From: Peptoniphilus gorbachii
Lineage (GTDB): Bacteria > Bacillota > Clostridia > Tissierellales > Peptoniphilaceae
NCBI RefSeq assembly: GCF_016908115.1
Contig: NZ_JAFBDH010000003.1
Span: forward strand, 173,556-237,555
Direction: 5' to 3'
Length of the DNA stretch: 64,000 nucleotides
Shown: one piece after another, positions 42,558-50,640 of the stretch
How the letters are laid out: the number at the start of each line of letters is the position of its first letter
Numbering within the stretch: the stretch's first letter is position 1
The notes under the pieces: generated by a model
What the model was told of the DNA's origin: nothing
Databases searched by the model: none
Seen by the model: the letters and a program-made list of their open reading frames with translations, nothing else
Made by a program: the position numbers and the translations under genes

Positions 42558-42566
42558 TGTTATAAT
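42558..42566 (+). promoter_or_regulatory. Extended -10 of the DEAD-box helicase gene
   Basis: TGTTATAAT ending at 42566. No good -35 at 16-18 bp. Start near 42573, about 14 nt before a terminator-like hairpin. Confidence 0.55.
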
Positions 42567-42586
42567 GTCTAAAGAAAGAACTTGAG

Positions 42587-42612
42587 GACCGAGTGAATCT
42601 CGGTCTATTTTT
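42587..42612 (+). terminator. Attenuator-like hairpin in the helicase leader
   Basis: Perfect 7-bp stem GACCGAG/CTCGGTC (42587-42593 with 42599-42605), TGAAT loop, then TA and seven T. It lies between the promoter and the TTG start of the gene, so full expression requires read-through. Confidence 0.75.
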
Positions 42613-42639
42613 TTGTTCAAAAAAGATTAGGAGAATATA

Positions 42640-44292
42640 TTGAGATTTAACGAATTAAATTTATCTAGGGAAGTTTTACAGTCAATTGAAGAAATGGGTT
42701 TTGAAAATCCATCGGAAGTACAAGAAAATACTATTCCAAAAATTTTAGAGGGTCATGACCTTCTTGCACAAGCACAAACTGGTACGGGAAAAACTGCTTC
42801 CTTTGGGATTCCAATGATTGAGAAAATTGAAGATAATAATTATGAAAGTTTGCAAGCTCTTGTTCTTGTTCCAACGAGAGAGTTGGCAAGACAAGTTTCT
42901 GAAGAACTTAAAAAACTTTCAAAACATAAAAAATTTATAAAAGTTGTTGCCATTTACGGTGGTGCAGACATGAGAAAACAACTTAGAGAATTAAAAAATG
43001 GTGCCAGCATTGTCGTGGGAACACCAGGCAGGATAATGGACCACATGAAGAGAAAAACTATTAAGATTGATGATTTAAAATTCTTGACACTAGATGAAGC
43101 TGACGAGATGTTTGACATGGGTTTTAGAGATGACATGAAAACTATTATCGAAAAGACAAATAGTGACAGACAAACTTTATTTTTCTCAGCAACTTTTGAC
43201 AACAACATTAAGGAATTTTCAAAGAGATATCAAGATAATCCAAAGAAAGTTATCATTGAAAAGAAAGAACTTACTGCAGAAAAAATTAAGCAATACTATT
43301 TGGAATTAAATAGAAATATGAAAACTGAAATTTTAAATAGACTTTTATTAATCAAGAAGCCAAAAAAATCTATTATTTTCTGCAACACTAAGAGAATGGT
43401 TGAGAGCTTGGAAGTTGAAATTGCACAAAAGGGCTACAAGGTTGATTCACTTCACGGCGACATGCGTCAGTCTTCAAGAGACAATGTCATGAAAAAGTTT
43501 AGAAATAACACCATAGACATTTTAATTGCAACAGATGTTGCTGCTCGTGGTCTTGATGTTTCTGACATCGACATTGTTTTTAATTACGATTTGCCACAAC
43601 AAGCTGAGTATTATGTCCACAGAATTGGTCGTACTGCAAGAGCTGGAAAAAAGGGAGTTTCCTTTACTTTTGTAACTAATAAAGATTATCCAAAGTTTAG
43701 AGAAATCGAAAAATATGCGAATATTAAAATGGAAAGATTAGATCTTCCAACTAAATACGATGTTGAAAAAGAAAGTATGGAAAATTTATTTAATAAGGTT
43801 AGTGCTAGTATTTTAAAGGCTGAGGATAACACCGACTACACTGAAGTTTTAAATAAGCTTTTGTCACAGGGCTACAGTCTTTATGACATTTCTGCATCAC
43901 TTTTAAGGATGGTAAATGAGTCTTCAAAAAATAGAAAAATCACTGAGCTTGATAAAGTTGACTTTGGCAAAAAGTTTGAAATGAATGTATCTAATAGGAA
44001 AGATTCCAAAAAAGGAAATGCTAATGGCAAAAAAAATAAAGAAATCAAAAAAATCAAGGGACCAAAGATTTTCATCAACAAGGGAAAAAGAGATGATCTT
44101 GACTCCCGTGAAATAATTAGACTTGTAGATAAGTACACAAATGTATCTCCAAAGGAAATTGGAAAAATTAACATTATGCCAAGCTTTACTTTTGTAGAAA
44201 TTCCAAAAAATATGATTAAAGAAGCTATAAGAGATCTTGATGGCAAAAAAATAAAAGGAAAATCTTTAAAGGCAGAGTATTCAGAAAAATAA
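42640..44292 (+). CDS. DEAD-box RNA helicase (CshA/DbpA-like)
   Basis: A 550-residue ATP-dependent RNA helicase. Motifs in order: Q motif (NPSEVQENTIP), I AQTGTGKT, Ia PTRELARQ, Ib TPGR, II DEAD, III SATF, IV IIFCNT, V ATDVAARGLDV, VI HRIGRTARAG. The C-terminal 75 residues (KIFINKGKRDDLDSREIIRLVDKY to the end) form a DbpA-type RNA-recognition domain, pointing to rRNA or ribosome assembly. It starts with TTG at 42640 after TTAGGAG. A terminator in its leader suggests regulated read-through. Confidence 0.92.
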   Translation: MRFNELNLSREVLQSIEEMGFENPSEVQENTIPKILEGHDLLAQAQTGTGKTASFGIPMIEKIEDNNYESLQALVLVPTRELARQVSEELKKLSKHKKFIKVVAIYGGADMRKQLRELKNGASIVVGTPGRIMDHMKRKTIKIDDLKFLTLDEADEMFDMGFRDDMKTIIEKTNSDRQTLFFSATFDNNIKEFSKRYQDNPKKVIIEKKELTAEKIKQYYLELNRNMKTEILNRLLLIKKPKKSIIFCNTKRMVESLEVEIAQKGYKVDSLHGDMRQSSRDNVMKKFRNNTIDILIATDVAARGLDVSDIDIVFNYDLPQQAEYYVHRIGRTARAGKKGVSFTFVTNKDYPKFREIEKYANIKMERLDLPTKYDVEKESMENLFNKVSASILKAEDNTDYTEVLNKLLSQGYSLYDISASLLRMVNESSKNRKITELDKVDFGKKFEMNVSNRKDSKKGNANGKKNKEIKKIKGPKIFINKGKRDDLDSREIIRLVDKYTNVSPKEIGKINIMPSFTFVEIPKNMIKEAIRDLDGKKIKGKSLKAEYSEK

Positions 44293-44306
44293 AATTTAAT
44301 ATTTTT

Positions 44307-44347
44307 AAATCCCCAAAATGAATTTACTTTCACTTGGGGATTTTTAT
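44307..44347 (+). terminator. Intrinsic terminator after the helicase gene
   Basis: Perfect 10-bp stem (44307-44316 with 44334-44343), 17-nt loop, T-run. Confidence 0.82.
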
Positions 44348-44371
44348 TTGCAAAATTTTTCTTTTAAACTC

Positions 44372-44380
44372 TGTTATAAT
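44372..44380 (+). promoter_or_regulatory. Extended -10 of polA
   Basis: TGTTATAAT ending at 44380; a TTGCAA lies upstream but with a spacer of 21 bp, too long. Start near 44387, directly before AAGGAGG. Confidence 0.5.
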
Positions 44381-44398
44381 GTAGTAAGGAGGTTTTTT

Positions 44399-47056
44399 AT
44401 GGAAAATAAATTTTTAATTATAGATGGAAGTTCACTTTTTTTCAGAGCTTTTTACGCTCTCCCTCTTTTGAAAACCAAGAGAGGTCTTTACACAAATGCG
44501 ATTTACGGCTTTGTCATGATGGTGGAAAATGCCATAGAGAAAATAAACCCAACCCATGTGGCAGTTTGCTTTGACATGAAGGGCAAAACTTTTAGGTCCG
44601 ACATTTATAAGGACTACAAGGGCACAAGGCAAAAAACTCCCAATGAACTTGAACAACAATGGCCTCTTGTCCGCGACATTTTAAACTTGATGAATATAAA
44701 AATTTTGGAATCACCAGTTTATGAAGCAGACGACATTGCTGGCACGCTTTCAAAACTTGCAAGCGAAAAAAATTTTGAAAATTACCTCTTAACCGGCGAC
44801 AAGGATTATTTTCAACTTGTAAATGAAAATACTAAAGTCCTTTTAACTCGCAAGGGCATAACTGAAATGGATATAATAACAGTTGATAGCCTTAAAAAAG
44901 ATTATGGAATAGAACCCCTAGAGTTTATTGATTTAAAGGCACTTATGGGGGACCAATCTGATAACATACCAGGAATTTATGGCATTGGGGAAAAAACTGG
45001 ACTTAAATTAATTAAAGAATATAAAAACATTGAAAATCTTTACGATAATATTGAAAGTGTTACAGCAAAAAAGTTAAAGGAAAAATTAATTGATGGCAAA
45101 ATGTCTGCCTTTATGAGTAAAAAATTGGGGACAATTGTAAAGGATGTGCCAATAGAAGAATCTTTAGATGACTTCAAAAAAGCTTCTTACGATTATGAAA
45201 GCCTTTCAAAAATGTATAGGGAATTTGAATTTAATTCCATGCTTTCAAGGCTTCCAAAGGAATATCAAAAGGAAGAAGTGGAAGAAATTTCTGAAGATAA
45301 TTTTAAATTTAAGGAAATAAAAAAGCTAGATGATTTTAAAGAAAATGCGAAAAAAGAAAAGTCTTTTGCCTTTAAATTTATTTCTGACGGCAAAATTTAT
45401 GAAGGCGTGAAGCCAATTTATCTTGGTCTAAAAGTTCCTGGTGAAGATGTGAATTTCATTTCATGGGAAAATATTGATTCTTATATGTTAAAGGAAATTA
45501 TGGAAGATGAAAATATAGAAAAACTTGGCTACGACCTAAAGGAAGACATAATAATCTTAATGGATCTTGGCATTGACATAAAAAATTATTCCCACGATGT
45601 AGTTATTGCTGAATATATTTTAAATTCCACAAAAAGCGACTACGATATAAATAAAATTTCCATGGACTACTTTAAAAATGGCTATATGGATGAGGAAGAT
45701 CTCTGCGGCAAGGGCGCAAAGAAAAAAACTTATGAAGAACTTAATAAAGAAGACCTATTTAAGTATTTTGCCTTTATGCTAAATACAATTTACAAATTGG
45801 AAGAGGTTCAAAGTGAAAAAATTGAAAAGGAAGAGATGATTTCTCTTTATAAGGACATGGAGCTACCACTAGTCGAAGTCCTTGCCTCTATGGAATATGT
45901 GGGCATAAACACTGATGAGGCTGTTTTAGATGAAATTGACGAAAAAATTACTTTAAAACTAAAGGATTTGGAAGAAGAAATTTACAGAGAAGCTGATGAG
46001 GAATTTAACATCAATTCGCCAAAACAATTAGGCGTGATTTTATTTGAAAAAATGGATTTCCCAGTTATTAAAAAGACAAAAACTGGCTACTCAACTTCTG
46101 CTGATGTCCTAGAAAAACTTCGCGGCAAGGGCGAAATTATTGACAATATTTTAGATTACAGAAAATTTTCTAAATTAAAATCAACTTACATTGACGGGCT
46201 AAAAGCTGTTATAAATAAAAAAACTAAGCGTATTCACTCAAGATTTATGCAAACAGTGACTGCCACAGGAAGAATTTCCTCTAATGATCCAAACCTTCAA
46301 AATATACCAATAAAAACTGAAGAGGGAAGGTTAATTAGAAAGGCATTTTTGGCATCAAAAAATTCACTTTTAGTGGATGCCGACTATTCACAAATTGAAC
46401 TTAGAGTTTTGGCTGCTCTTTCAGAGGATAAAGAAATGCTTGATGCCTTTAAAAATGGCTTAGATATTCACAGAAAAACTGCCTCAGAAGTTTTTCACGT
46501 GCCTTATGATGATGTTACAAGCCTTCAAAGGTCTGAGGCTAAGGCTGTAAATTTTGGAATTGTCTATGGAATTTCTGATTACGGACTTTCACAAAATTTA
46601 AATATACCAAGAAAGGCTGCCAAGGAATACATCGACAATTATTTAGGTCATTTTATTGGCATAAAAAATTATATGTCTGAAGAAATTGAAGATGGTAAGA
46701 AAAAAGGCTATGTTGAGACAATTTTTAAGAGAAGAAGATATATCCCTGAACTTAGTGCAAAGAACTTCAACATAAGAAGTTTTGGCGAGAGAATTGCCCT
46801 AAATACACCTATCCAAGGTTCAGCAGCAGATATTATAAAAATTGCCATGGTAAAAGTTTATAGTGAACTTAAAAAAAGAAAGTTAAAATCAAAACTTATA
46901 ATTCAAATTCACGACGAACTTGTAGTTGACGCTGCAGAGGACGAAGTTGAAGAAGTTAAAAAAATTATGAAAGACTTAATGGAAAATTCTGTTGACTTAA
47001 ATGTAAAACTTTCTGTTGATATGAATACTGGAGAAAATCTCTATGAATCAAAATAA
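44399..47056 (+). CDS. polA: DNA polymerase I
   Basis: An 885-residue family A polymerase. The 5'-3' exonuclease (FEN) domain spans about residues 1-290 (LIIDGSSLFFRAFYALP, EADDIAGTLSKLA, LKALMGDQSDNIPGIYGIGEKT). The middle domain (about 310-490) lacks the DxE and other acidic residues of a 3'-5' exonuclease, so proofreading is probably absent, as in Bacillus. The polymerase domain has VDADYSQIELRVLAALS (motif A), RSEAKAVNFGIVYGISDYGLS (O helix) and IQIHDELVVD (motif C). The ATG at 44399 follows AAGGAGG. It overlaps coaE by 14 bp. Confidence 0.95.
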   Translation: MENKFLIIDGSSLFFRAFYALPLLKTKRGLYTNAIYGFVMMVENAIEKINPTHVAVCFDMKGKTFRSDIYKDYKGTRQKTPNELEQQWPLVRDILNLMNIKILESPVYEADDIAGTLSKLASEKNFENYLLTGDKDYFQLVNENTKVLLTRKGITEMDIITVDSLKKDYGIEPLEFIDLKALMGDQSDNIPGIYGIGEKTGLKLIKEYKNIENLYDNIESVTAKKLKEKLIDGKMSAFMSKKLGTIVKDVPIEESLDDFKKASYDYESLSKMYREFEFNSMLSRLPKEYQKEEVEEISEDNFKFKEIKKLDDFKENAKKEKSFAFKFISDGKIYEGVKPIYLGLKVPGEDVNFISWENIDSYMLKEIMEDENIEKLGYDLKEDIIILMDLGIDIKNYSHDVVIAEYILNSTKSDYDINKISMDYFKNGYMDEEDLCGKGAKKKTYEELNKEDLFKYFAFMLNTIYKLEEVQSEKIEKEEMISLYKDMELPLVEVLASMEYVGINTDEAVLDEIDEKITLKLKDLEEEIYREADEEFNINSPKQLGVILFEKMDFPVIKKTKTGYSTSADVLEKLRGKGEIIDNILDYRKFSKLKSTYIDGLKAVINKKTKRIHSRFMQTVTATGRISSNDPNLQNIPIKTEEGRLIRKAFLASKNSLLVDADYSQIELRVLAALSEDKEMLDAFKNGLDIHRKTASEVFHVPYDDVTSLQRSEAKAVNFGIVYGISDYGLSQNLNIPRKAAKEYIDNYLGHFIGIKNYMSEEIEDGKKKGYVETIFKRRRYIPELSAKNFNIRSFGERIALNTPIQGSAADIIKIAMVKVYSELKKRKLKSKLIIQIHDELVVDAAEDEVEEVKKIMKDLMENSVDLNVKLSVDMNTGENLYESK

Positions 47057-47645
47057 AGTAATCGGGCTCACAGGCTCCATTGCAACGGGAAAATCTCAGG
47101 TCTCAAATTATTTAAAAAATAAGGACATAAAAGTTATTGATGCAGATTTAATTGCAAGAGATGTGGCAAATTATAAAACTGTAAAAAATAAAATCAAAAG
47201 AGAATTTGGCGAGGATCTTTATAAAAATGACAAGCTTGACAGAAAAAAACTGGCAGAAATTATTTTTGCGAGAAAAATCCATCGCCAAAAACTAAATTCA
47301 ATTATGCATCCTGAAATTTATAAAAAAATAAAAAAAGAAAGTGAAAGTGCAGATGGTCTTGTCTTTATAGATATTCCTCTTCTCTTTGAAAATGAGGATT
47401 TAAATAAAAAATATGGTCTTGATTTTGACGAGATTTGGCTTGTCTATGTAGATAGAGAAACACAGATAAAAAGGCTAATGAATAGAGACGGCATTTCAAG
47501 AGAATATGCAGAAGAAAAAATAAATTCTCAAATTTCTGTCGAAGAAAAGAGAAAAAAAGCAGATGTCATAATCGACAACTCTGGGACTTTAGAAGAAACT
47601 TTCGCCCAAGTAGAAGAAAATTTAAAAAATAAAGAGATGTGTTAG
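47043..47645 (+). CDS. coaE: Dephospho-CoA kinase
   Basis: A 200-residue P-loop kinase, the last step of coenzyme A synthesis. VIGLTGSIATGKSQVSNYL is the P-loop, VIDADLIARD the substrate Asp, and FIDIPLLFEN and VYVDRETQIKRLMNRDGIS are family motifs. It follows polA with a 14-bp overlap; polA-coaE (with or without mutM) is a common Bacillota pair. A terminator overlaps its stop codon. Confidence 0.94.
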   Translation: MNQNKVIGLTGSIATGKSQVSNYLKNKDIKVIDADLIARDVANYKTVKNKIKREFGEDLYKNDKLDRKKLAEIIFARKIHRQKLNSIMHPEIYKKIKKESESADGLVFIDIPLLFENEDLNKKYGLDFDEIWLVYVDRETQIKRLMNRDGISREYAEEKINSQISVEEKRKKADVIIDNSGTLEETFAQVEENLKNKEMC

Positions 47646-47665
47646 CTTATCTAGCACATTTTTTT
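47637..47665 (+). terminator. Intrinsic terminator after coaE
   Basis: 9-bp stem (47637-47645 with 47651-47659) with one G-U pair, CTTAT loop, seven T. The left arm holds the coaE stop codon. Confidence 0.82.
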
Positions 47666-47697
47666 GTGTGAAAAAATTTACAAAATATAAAAAGAAC

Positions 47698-47726
47698 TTT
47701 ACAATTTATTAATTCTTTGTTAAGAT
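47698..47726 (+). promoter_or_regulatory. Promoter of tRNA-Trp
   Basis: TTTACA at 47698-47703, 17-bp spacer, TAAGAT at 47721-47726. Start near 47733, six bases before the mature tRNA. A TATAAC at 47726-47731 is an alternative -10 but its spacer (22 bp) is too long. Confidence 0.55.
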
Positions 47727-47738
47727 ATAACTTGTCCT

Positions 47739-47814
47739 AGGGGTATAGTTCAGTTGGTAGAACATTGGTCTCCAAAACCAAGTGTCGTGGGTTCGAGTCC
47801 TGCTACCCCTGCCA
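47739..47814 (+). tRNA. tRNA-Trp (anticodon CCA)
   Basis: A complete cloverleaf: acceptor AGGGGTA (47739-47745) with TACCCCT (47804-47810), D-loop with AGTTGGTAG, anticodon stem TTGGT/ACCAA around the loop CTCCAAA with CCA at 47772-47774, T-loop GGTTCGAGTCC, discriminator G, and CCA encoded in the gene (47812-47814). It reads UGG (tryptophan). It is a single tRNA with its own promoter and terminator. Confidence 0.96.
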
Positions 47815-47817
47815 ATT

Positions 47818-47846
47818 ACTGATTGCATTTGCAGTCAGTTTTTTTT
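47818..47846 (+). terminator. Intrinsic terminator after tRNA-Trp
   Basis: 9-bp stem ACTGATTGC/GCAGTCAGT (47818-47826 with 47831-47839) with one G-U pair, ATTT loop, eight T. Confidence 0.88.
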
Positions 47847-47853
47847 ATGCCAT

Positions 47854-47888
47854 AAAAAAACCTTGATTACTTATTACAGCAATCAAGG
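47854..47888 (-). terminator. Intrinsic terminator of the minus-strand copper-amine-oxidase-like gene
   Basis: 8-bp stem CCTTGATT/AATCAAGG (47861-47868 with 47881-47888), 12-nt loop, flanked by a run of A on the + strand at 47854-47860, which reads as T on the minus strand. Confidence 0.8.
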
Positions 47889-47915
47889 ATTTTTTTGAAT
47901 CTAGAATATTAAATT

Positions 47916-48620
47916 TTAATTTTTTGCTCTTCTATAGCCAGCAGCTTGCGCTTCTTGTTCTGTATCAAAGAAAACCACATTTTTTTGAGAGACCTTGTTG
48001 TAATCTCTGCCTCCAGGGACGTGATAAATTTTGCTTTTTCTATTGCCTTTTATTTTGCCTTGGCTCGTATCTGGTGTGTAATTTTGGTAATTATTAGTTC
48101 CATGTGGGTTTGTAACAAAGGTGTTTACGGTATTAACTTCTTTAACTTCGTCTTGCTTATCTGTAGCAACTGGTGCAGGTGCTTGTTGAGCTTCGTAACC
48201 ACTTCCAATGGCAACTGTTCTAGCTACATTGTCCCAATTAACTTCTTGATTAAAGGCTTCTGCAATAACTCTAATAGGAACAAAAGTACGATCATTTATA
48301 ATTTTTGGTGCAACATCTAGGTCTTGTTTGATTTCATCTTTTGTATAAAAATTTTGACCAATTACAAATATAAAATGATCATCACCTTGCGAAACTGTGA
48401 TTTGCTTTAAGTCATTATCCCAATCAACTTCAAGACCTAAGTTCTCAGATATAACTCTAATAGGAACTAAAGTCCTCCCGTTTTCAATTACCGGAGCGAC
48501 ATCAGTAGTTACATAACTGCCATTAATCCAAAGTTTTACTTCGCTACTTGCAAATAAATTAAAGGGAATAAATGCAAATAACAAAAATGCGACTAAGAAT
48601 AATTTCTTTGTTTTTTTCAT
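47916..48620 (-). CDS. Secreted protein with two copper-amine-oxidase N-like domains and a C-terminal 'sunset' motif
   Basis: A 234-residue exported protein. A signal peptide (KKLFLVAFLLFAFIPFNLFAS, residues about 5-25) is followed by two tandem Cu_amine_oxidN1-type (PF07833) repeats, visible as GRTLVPIRVISENLGLEVDWD (about 48) and DRTFVPIRVIAEAFNQEVNWD (about 110). A low-complexity linker (residues about 145-185) leads to the C-terminal SKIYHVPGGRDYNKVSQ..VFFDTEQEAQAAGYRRA block found at the end of several secreted nucleases and wall proteins. It likely sits at the cell surface; the repeats are structural, not an oxidase. GGAGG precedes the ATG. Confidence 0.85.
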   Translation of the reverse strand: MKKTKKLFLVAFLLFAFIPFNLFASSEVKLWINGSYVTTDVAPVIENGRTLVPIRVISENLGLEVDWDNDLKQITVSQGDDHFIFVIGQNFYTKDEIKQDLDVAPKIINDRTFVPIRVIAEAFNQEVNWDNVARTVAIGSGYEAQQAPAPVATDKQDEVKEVNTVNTFVTNPHGTNNYQNYTPDTSQGKIKGNRKSKIYHVPGGRDYNKVSQKNVVFFDTEQEAQAAGYRRAKN

Positions 48621-48669
48621 ATTATCTTCCTCCTTATTAATATTAACTCTAAAATTTTAGAAAATATGA

Positions 48670-49401
48670 CTATTTTAAACTAGATGTGTGAATCCTTATA
48701 CCATAAATATTTATTACTAAAAAAATAAGACTTATTGTACTAAAGAAAGGGCTATTTATTATTTGTGAAAGCAAGATTAAAAATATCGACAAGGGTAGAT
48801 TCACAAACTTAAAAAGCTTTAAAGGTCTTTTTGACTTTCCTTCAGGCAAATTATTTGTCACTTCATAGTAAGATTTATAAGGGTATAAATCTTTTTTGTT
48901 TACTTTTTTATAAAGTCTGTAGCAATTTTTTTGATTTTTTTCAGTTAAATTTCCATGGAAAAATAAATTGCCATCTAAATCATAGATATAAATAACTTTA
49001 TTATCTATTTCGATATGAGAAATTTTATCGAGAGATATTTTATAGCCATTAAAAAATTCATCAGACATTTTCATAATGGAATCCTTATATAATTTTAAGT
49101 ATTCTTTTTTCTCGTTAGTTACAAGCTCCTTCCAATTTAATCCATAATCATTTTCATCTGAATTATTTTTTACATAATTTTTATGACTGCTTTTCTTAGG
49201 CAAATAAATTAAGTCTTTAAGTCCAAAGGTAGTCTTGTGATAAATTTTATTATAAATTGATTTTTTTGGATTTCTTATAAAGCCCATGCCTCTTTTGCCG
49301 TAAAATGGATTTACTGATCTCTTAATTGCTCTCTTATATTGTGAAGTTGTTCTTGCTTTAAAAGATTTTTTAATGCTTGGTTTTCTCATGCCAACTTTCA
49401 T
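48670..49401 (-). CDS. Hypothetical protein with phage-type basic N-terminus
   Basis: A 243-residue protein. The first 60 residues (KVGMRKPSIKKSFKARTTSQ, then NPFYGKRGMGFIRNPKKSIYNKIYHKTTFG) are a very basic motif that I have seen in small Bacillota accessory and prophage-linked proteins. A globular central part (about 90-190) is followed by two hydrophobic segments near the C-terminus (about 195-235), so it is probably membrane-attached. The start at 49401 follows AAGGGAG; a longer frame from 49458 has no ribosome-binding site. Function is unknown. It stands alone, with no other phage genes near it. Confidence 0.65.
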   Translation of the reverse strand: MKVGMRKPSIKKSFKARTTSQYKRAIKRSVNPFYGKRGMGFIRNPKKSIYNKIYHKTTFGLKDLIYLPKKSSHKNYVKNNSDENDYGLNWKELVTNEKKEYLKLYKDSIMKMSDEFFNGYKISLDKISHIEIDNKVIYIYDLDGNLFFHGNLTEKNQKNCYRLYKKVNKKDLYPYKSYYEVTNNLPEGKSKRPLKLFKFVNLPLSIFLILLSQIINSPFFSTISLIFLVINIYGIRIHTSSLK

Positions 49402-49573
49402 AATAAACTCCCTTGACTTCGATTTATTACTATAAATTATACTTAAATTATAAAACAAATCCTATTTAATTCAATAAAGCTTTCTTGAACTTTTTTTGAA
49501 AATTTTATTTTTTAACTCTACCCCTTGATAAAATGGGAATTTATTTGAATTTATTAAAAAATTTTTATAACTA

Positions 49574-49582
49574 TGATATAAT
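49574..49582 (+). promoter_or_regulatory. Extended -10 of pheST
   Basis: TGATATAAT ending at 49582, with a poor -35. Start near 49589, about 19 nt before pheS. The 206-bp gap from 49402 contains no T-box sequence. Confidence 0.55.
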
Positions 49583-49607
49583 TATATATTATGAATTGGA
49601 GGTCAAC

Positions 49608-50630
49608 ATGAAAGAAAAATTACTTGGAATCAAAGATGAATCCATGAAACTTTTAAATGAAGTTAATACAATTAAAGAAATAGATGAATTAAAGGTTAAA
49701 TACTTAGGCAAAAAGGGCGAACTTACTCAAATCCTAAAGGGTATGAAGGATCTTTCTAACGAAGAAAGACCTGTTATGGGCGCTCTTGCCAACGAAGTTC
49801 GTGAAGCTATTGAAAATTCAATTGAAGAAAAGAAAAATGAAATCAATAATAAGATTTTGGAAAAGAAACTTCACGAGGAAAGAATTGATGTCACTTTAAA
49901 GACTGACGATCTAATCTTGGGACATAGACATCCTCTAAAGAAAACTCTTGAGGATCTTGAAGATTTATTTACACACATGGGCTTTACTGTTTATGATGGT
50001 CCAGAAATCGAAACTGTGGAAAATAATTTTGATCTTTTAAATGCTCCAAAGGATCACCCTTCAAGAGATATGTCTGATACTTTTTATTTTGACAAAAATA
50101 CAATTCTTAGATCACAAACGTCTCCTGTTCAAATTAGAGCAATGAAGGAACATGGCGCTCCAATTCGCATGATATGTTCTGGCAGAGTTTTCAGATCTGA
50201 TGAAGTTGATGCTACTCACTCACCAATGTTCCACCAACTTGAAGGTCTTGTTGTTGATGAAAAAATTTCTGTGGCAAATTTAATTGATACTTTAAACTAT
50301 TTTGTTAAGTCCTTCTTTGGCGAAGATATGAAAACAAGATTTAGACCTCACTATTTCCCATTTACTGAGCCAAGTCTTGAAGTAGATACTACTTGCCCAT
50401 CTTGTGGCGGCAAGGGCTGCCCTGCTTGTTCATACACTGGCTGGTCAATGGAACTTTTGGGATGTGGAATGGTTCATCCTAATGTTCTTAGAAACTGTGG
50501 AATCGACCCTGAAAAATATTCTGGCTTTGCCTTTGGTATGGGTATCGACAGAATTGCAATGGTTAGATATAAAATCACTGATATAAGAATGATGTTTGAA
50601 AACAACAAGAAGTTCTTGGAACAATTTTAA
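49608..50630 (+). CDS. pheS: Phenylalanyl-tRNA synthetase alpha subunit
   Basis: A 340-residue class II catalytic subunit. An N-terminal coiled coil (residues about 1-85) binds tRNA. Motifs: GHRHPLKKTLEDLEDLFTHMGF, RDMSDTFYFD, LRSQTSPVQIRAM, MICSGRVFRSDEVDATHSPMFHQLEG (motif 2), FTEPSLEVD and AFGMGIDRIAMVRYKITDIR (motif 3). A Cys-rich CPSCGGKGCPAC insert near 265 looks like a zinc knuckle. GGAGG lies 6 bp before the ATG at 49608; longer in-frame starts fall before the promoter. It pairs with PheT. Confidence 0.96.
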   Translation: MKEKLLGIKDESMKLLNEVNTIKEIDELKVKYLGKKGELTQILKGMKDLSNEERPVMGALANEVREAIENSIEEKKNEINNKILEKKLHEERIDVTLKTDDLILGHRHPLKKTLEDLEDLFTHMGFTVYDGPEIETVENNFDLLNAPKDHPSRDMSDTFYFDKNTILRSQTSPVQIRAMKEHGAPIRMICSGRVFRSDEVDATHSPMFHQLEGLVVDEKISVANLIDTLNYFVKSFFGEDMKTRFRPHYFPFTEPSLEVDTTCPSCGGKGCPACSYTGWSMELLGCGMVHPNVLRNCGIDPEKYSGFAFGMGIDRIAMVRYKITDIRMMFENNKKFLEQF

Positions 50631-50640
50631 GGAGATAGAG

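Noticed and set aside
44318..44398. Upstream extension of polA
   Set aside because: It lies in the preceding terminator and promoter; the ATG at 44399 has AAGGAGG.
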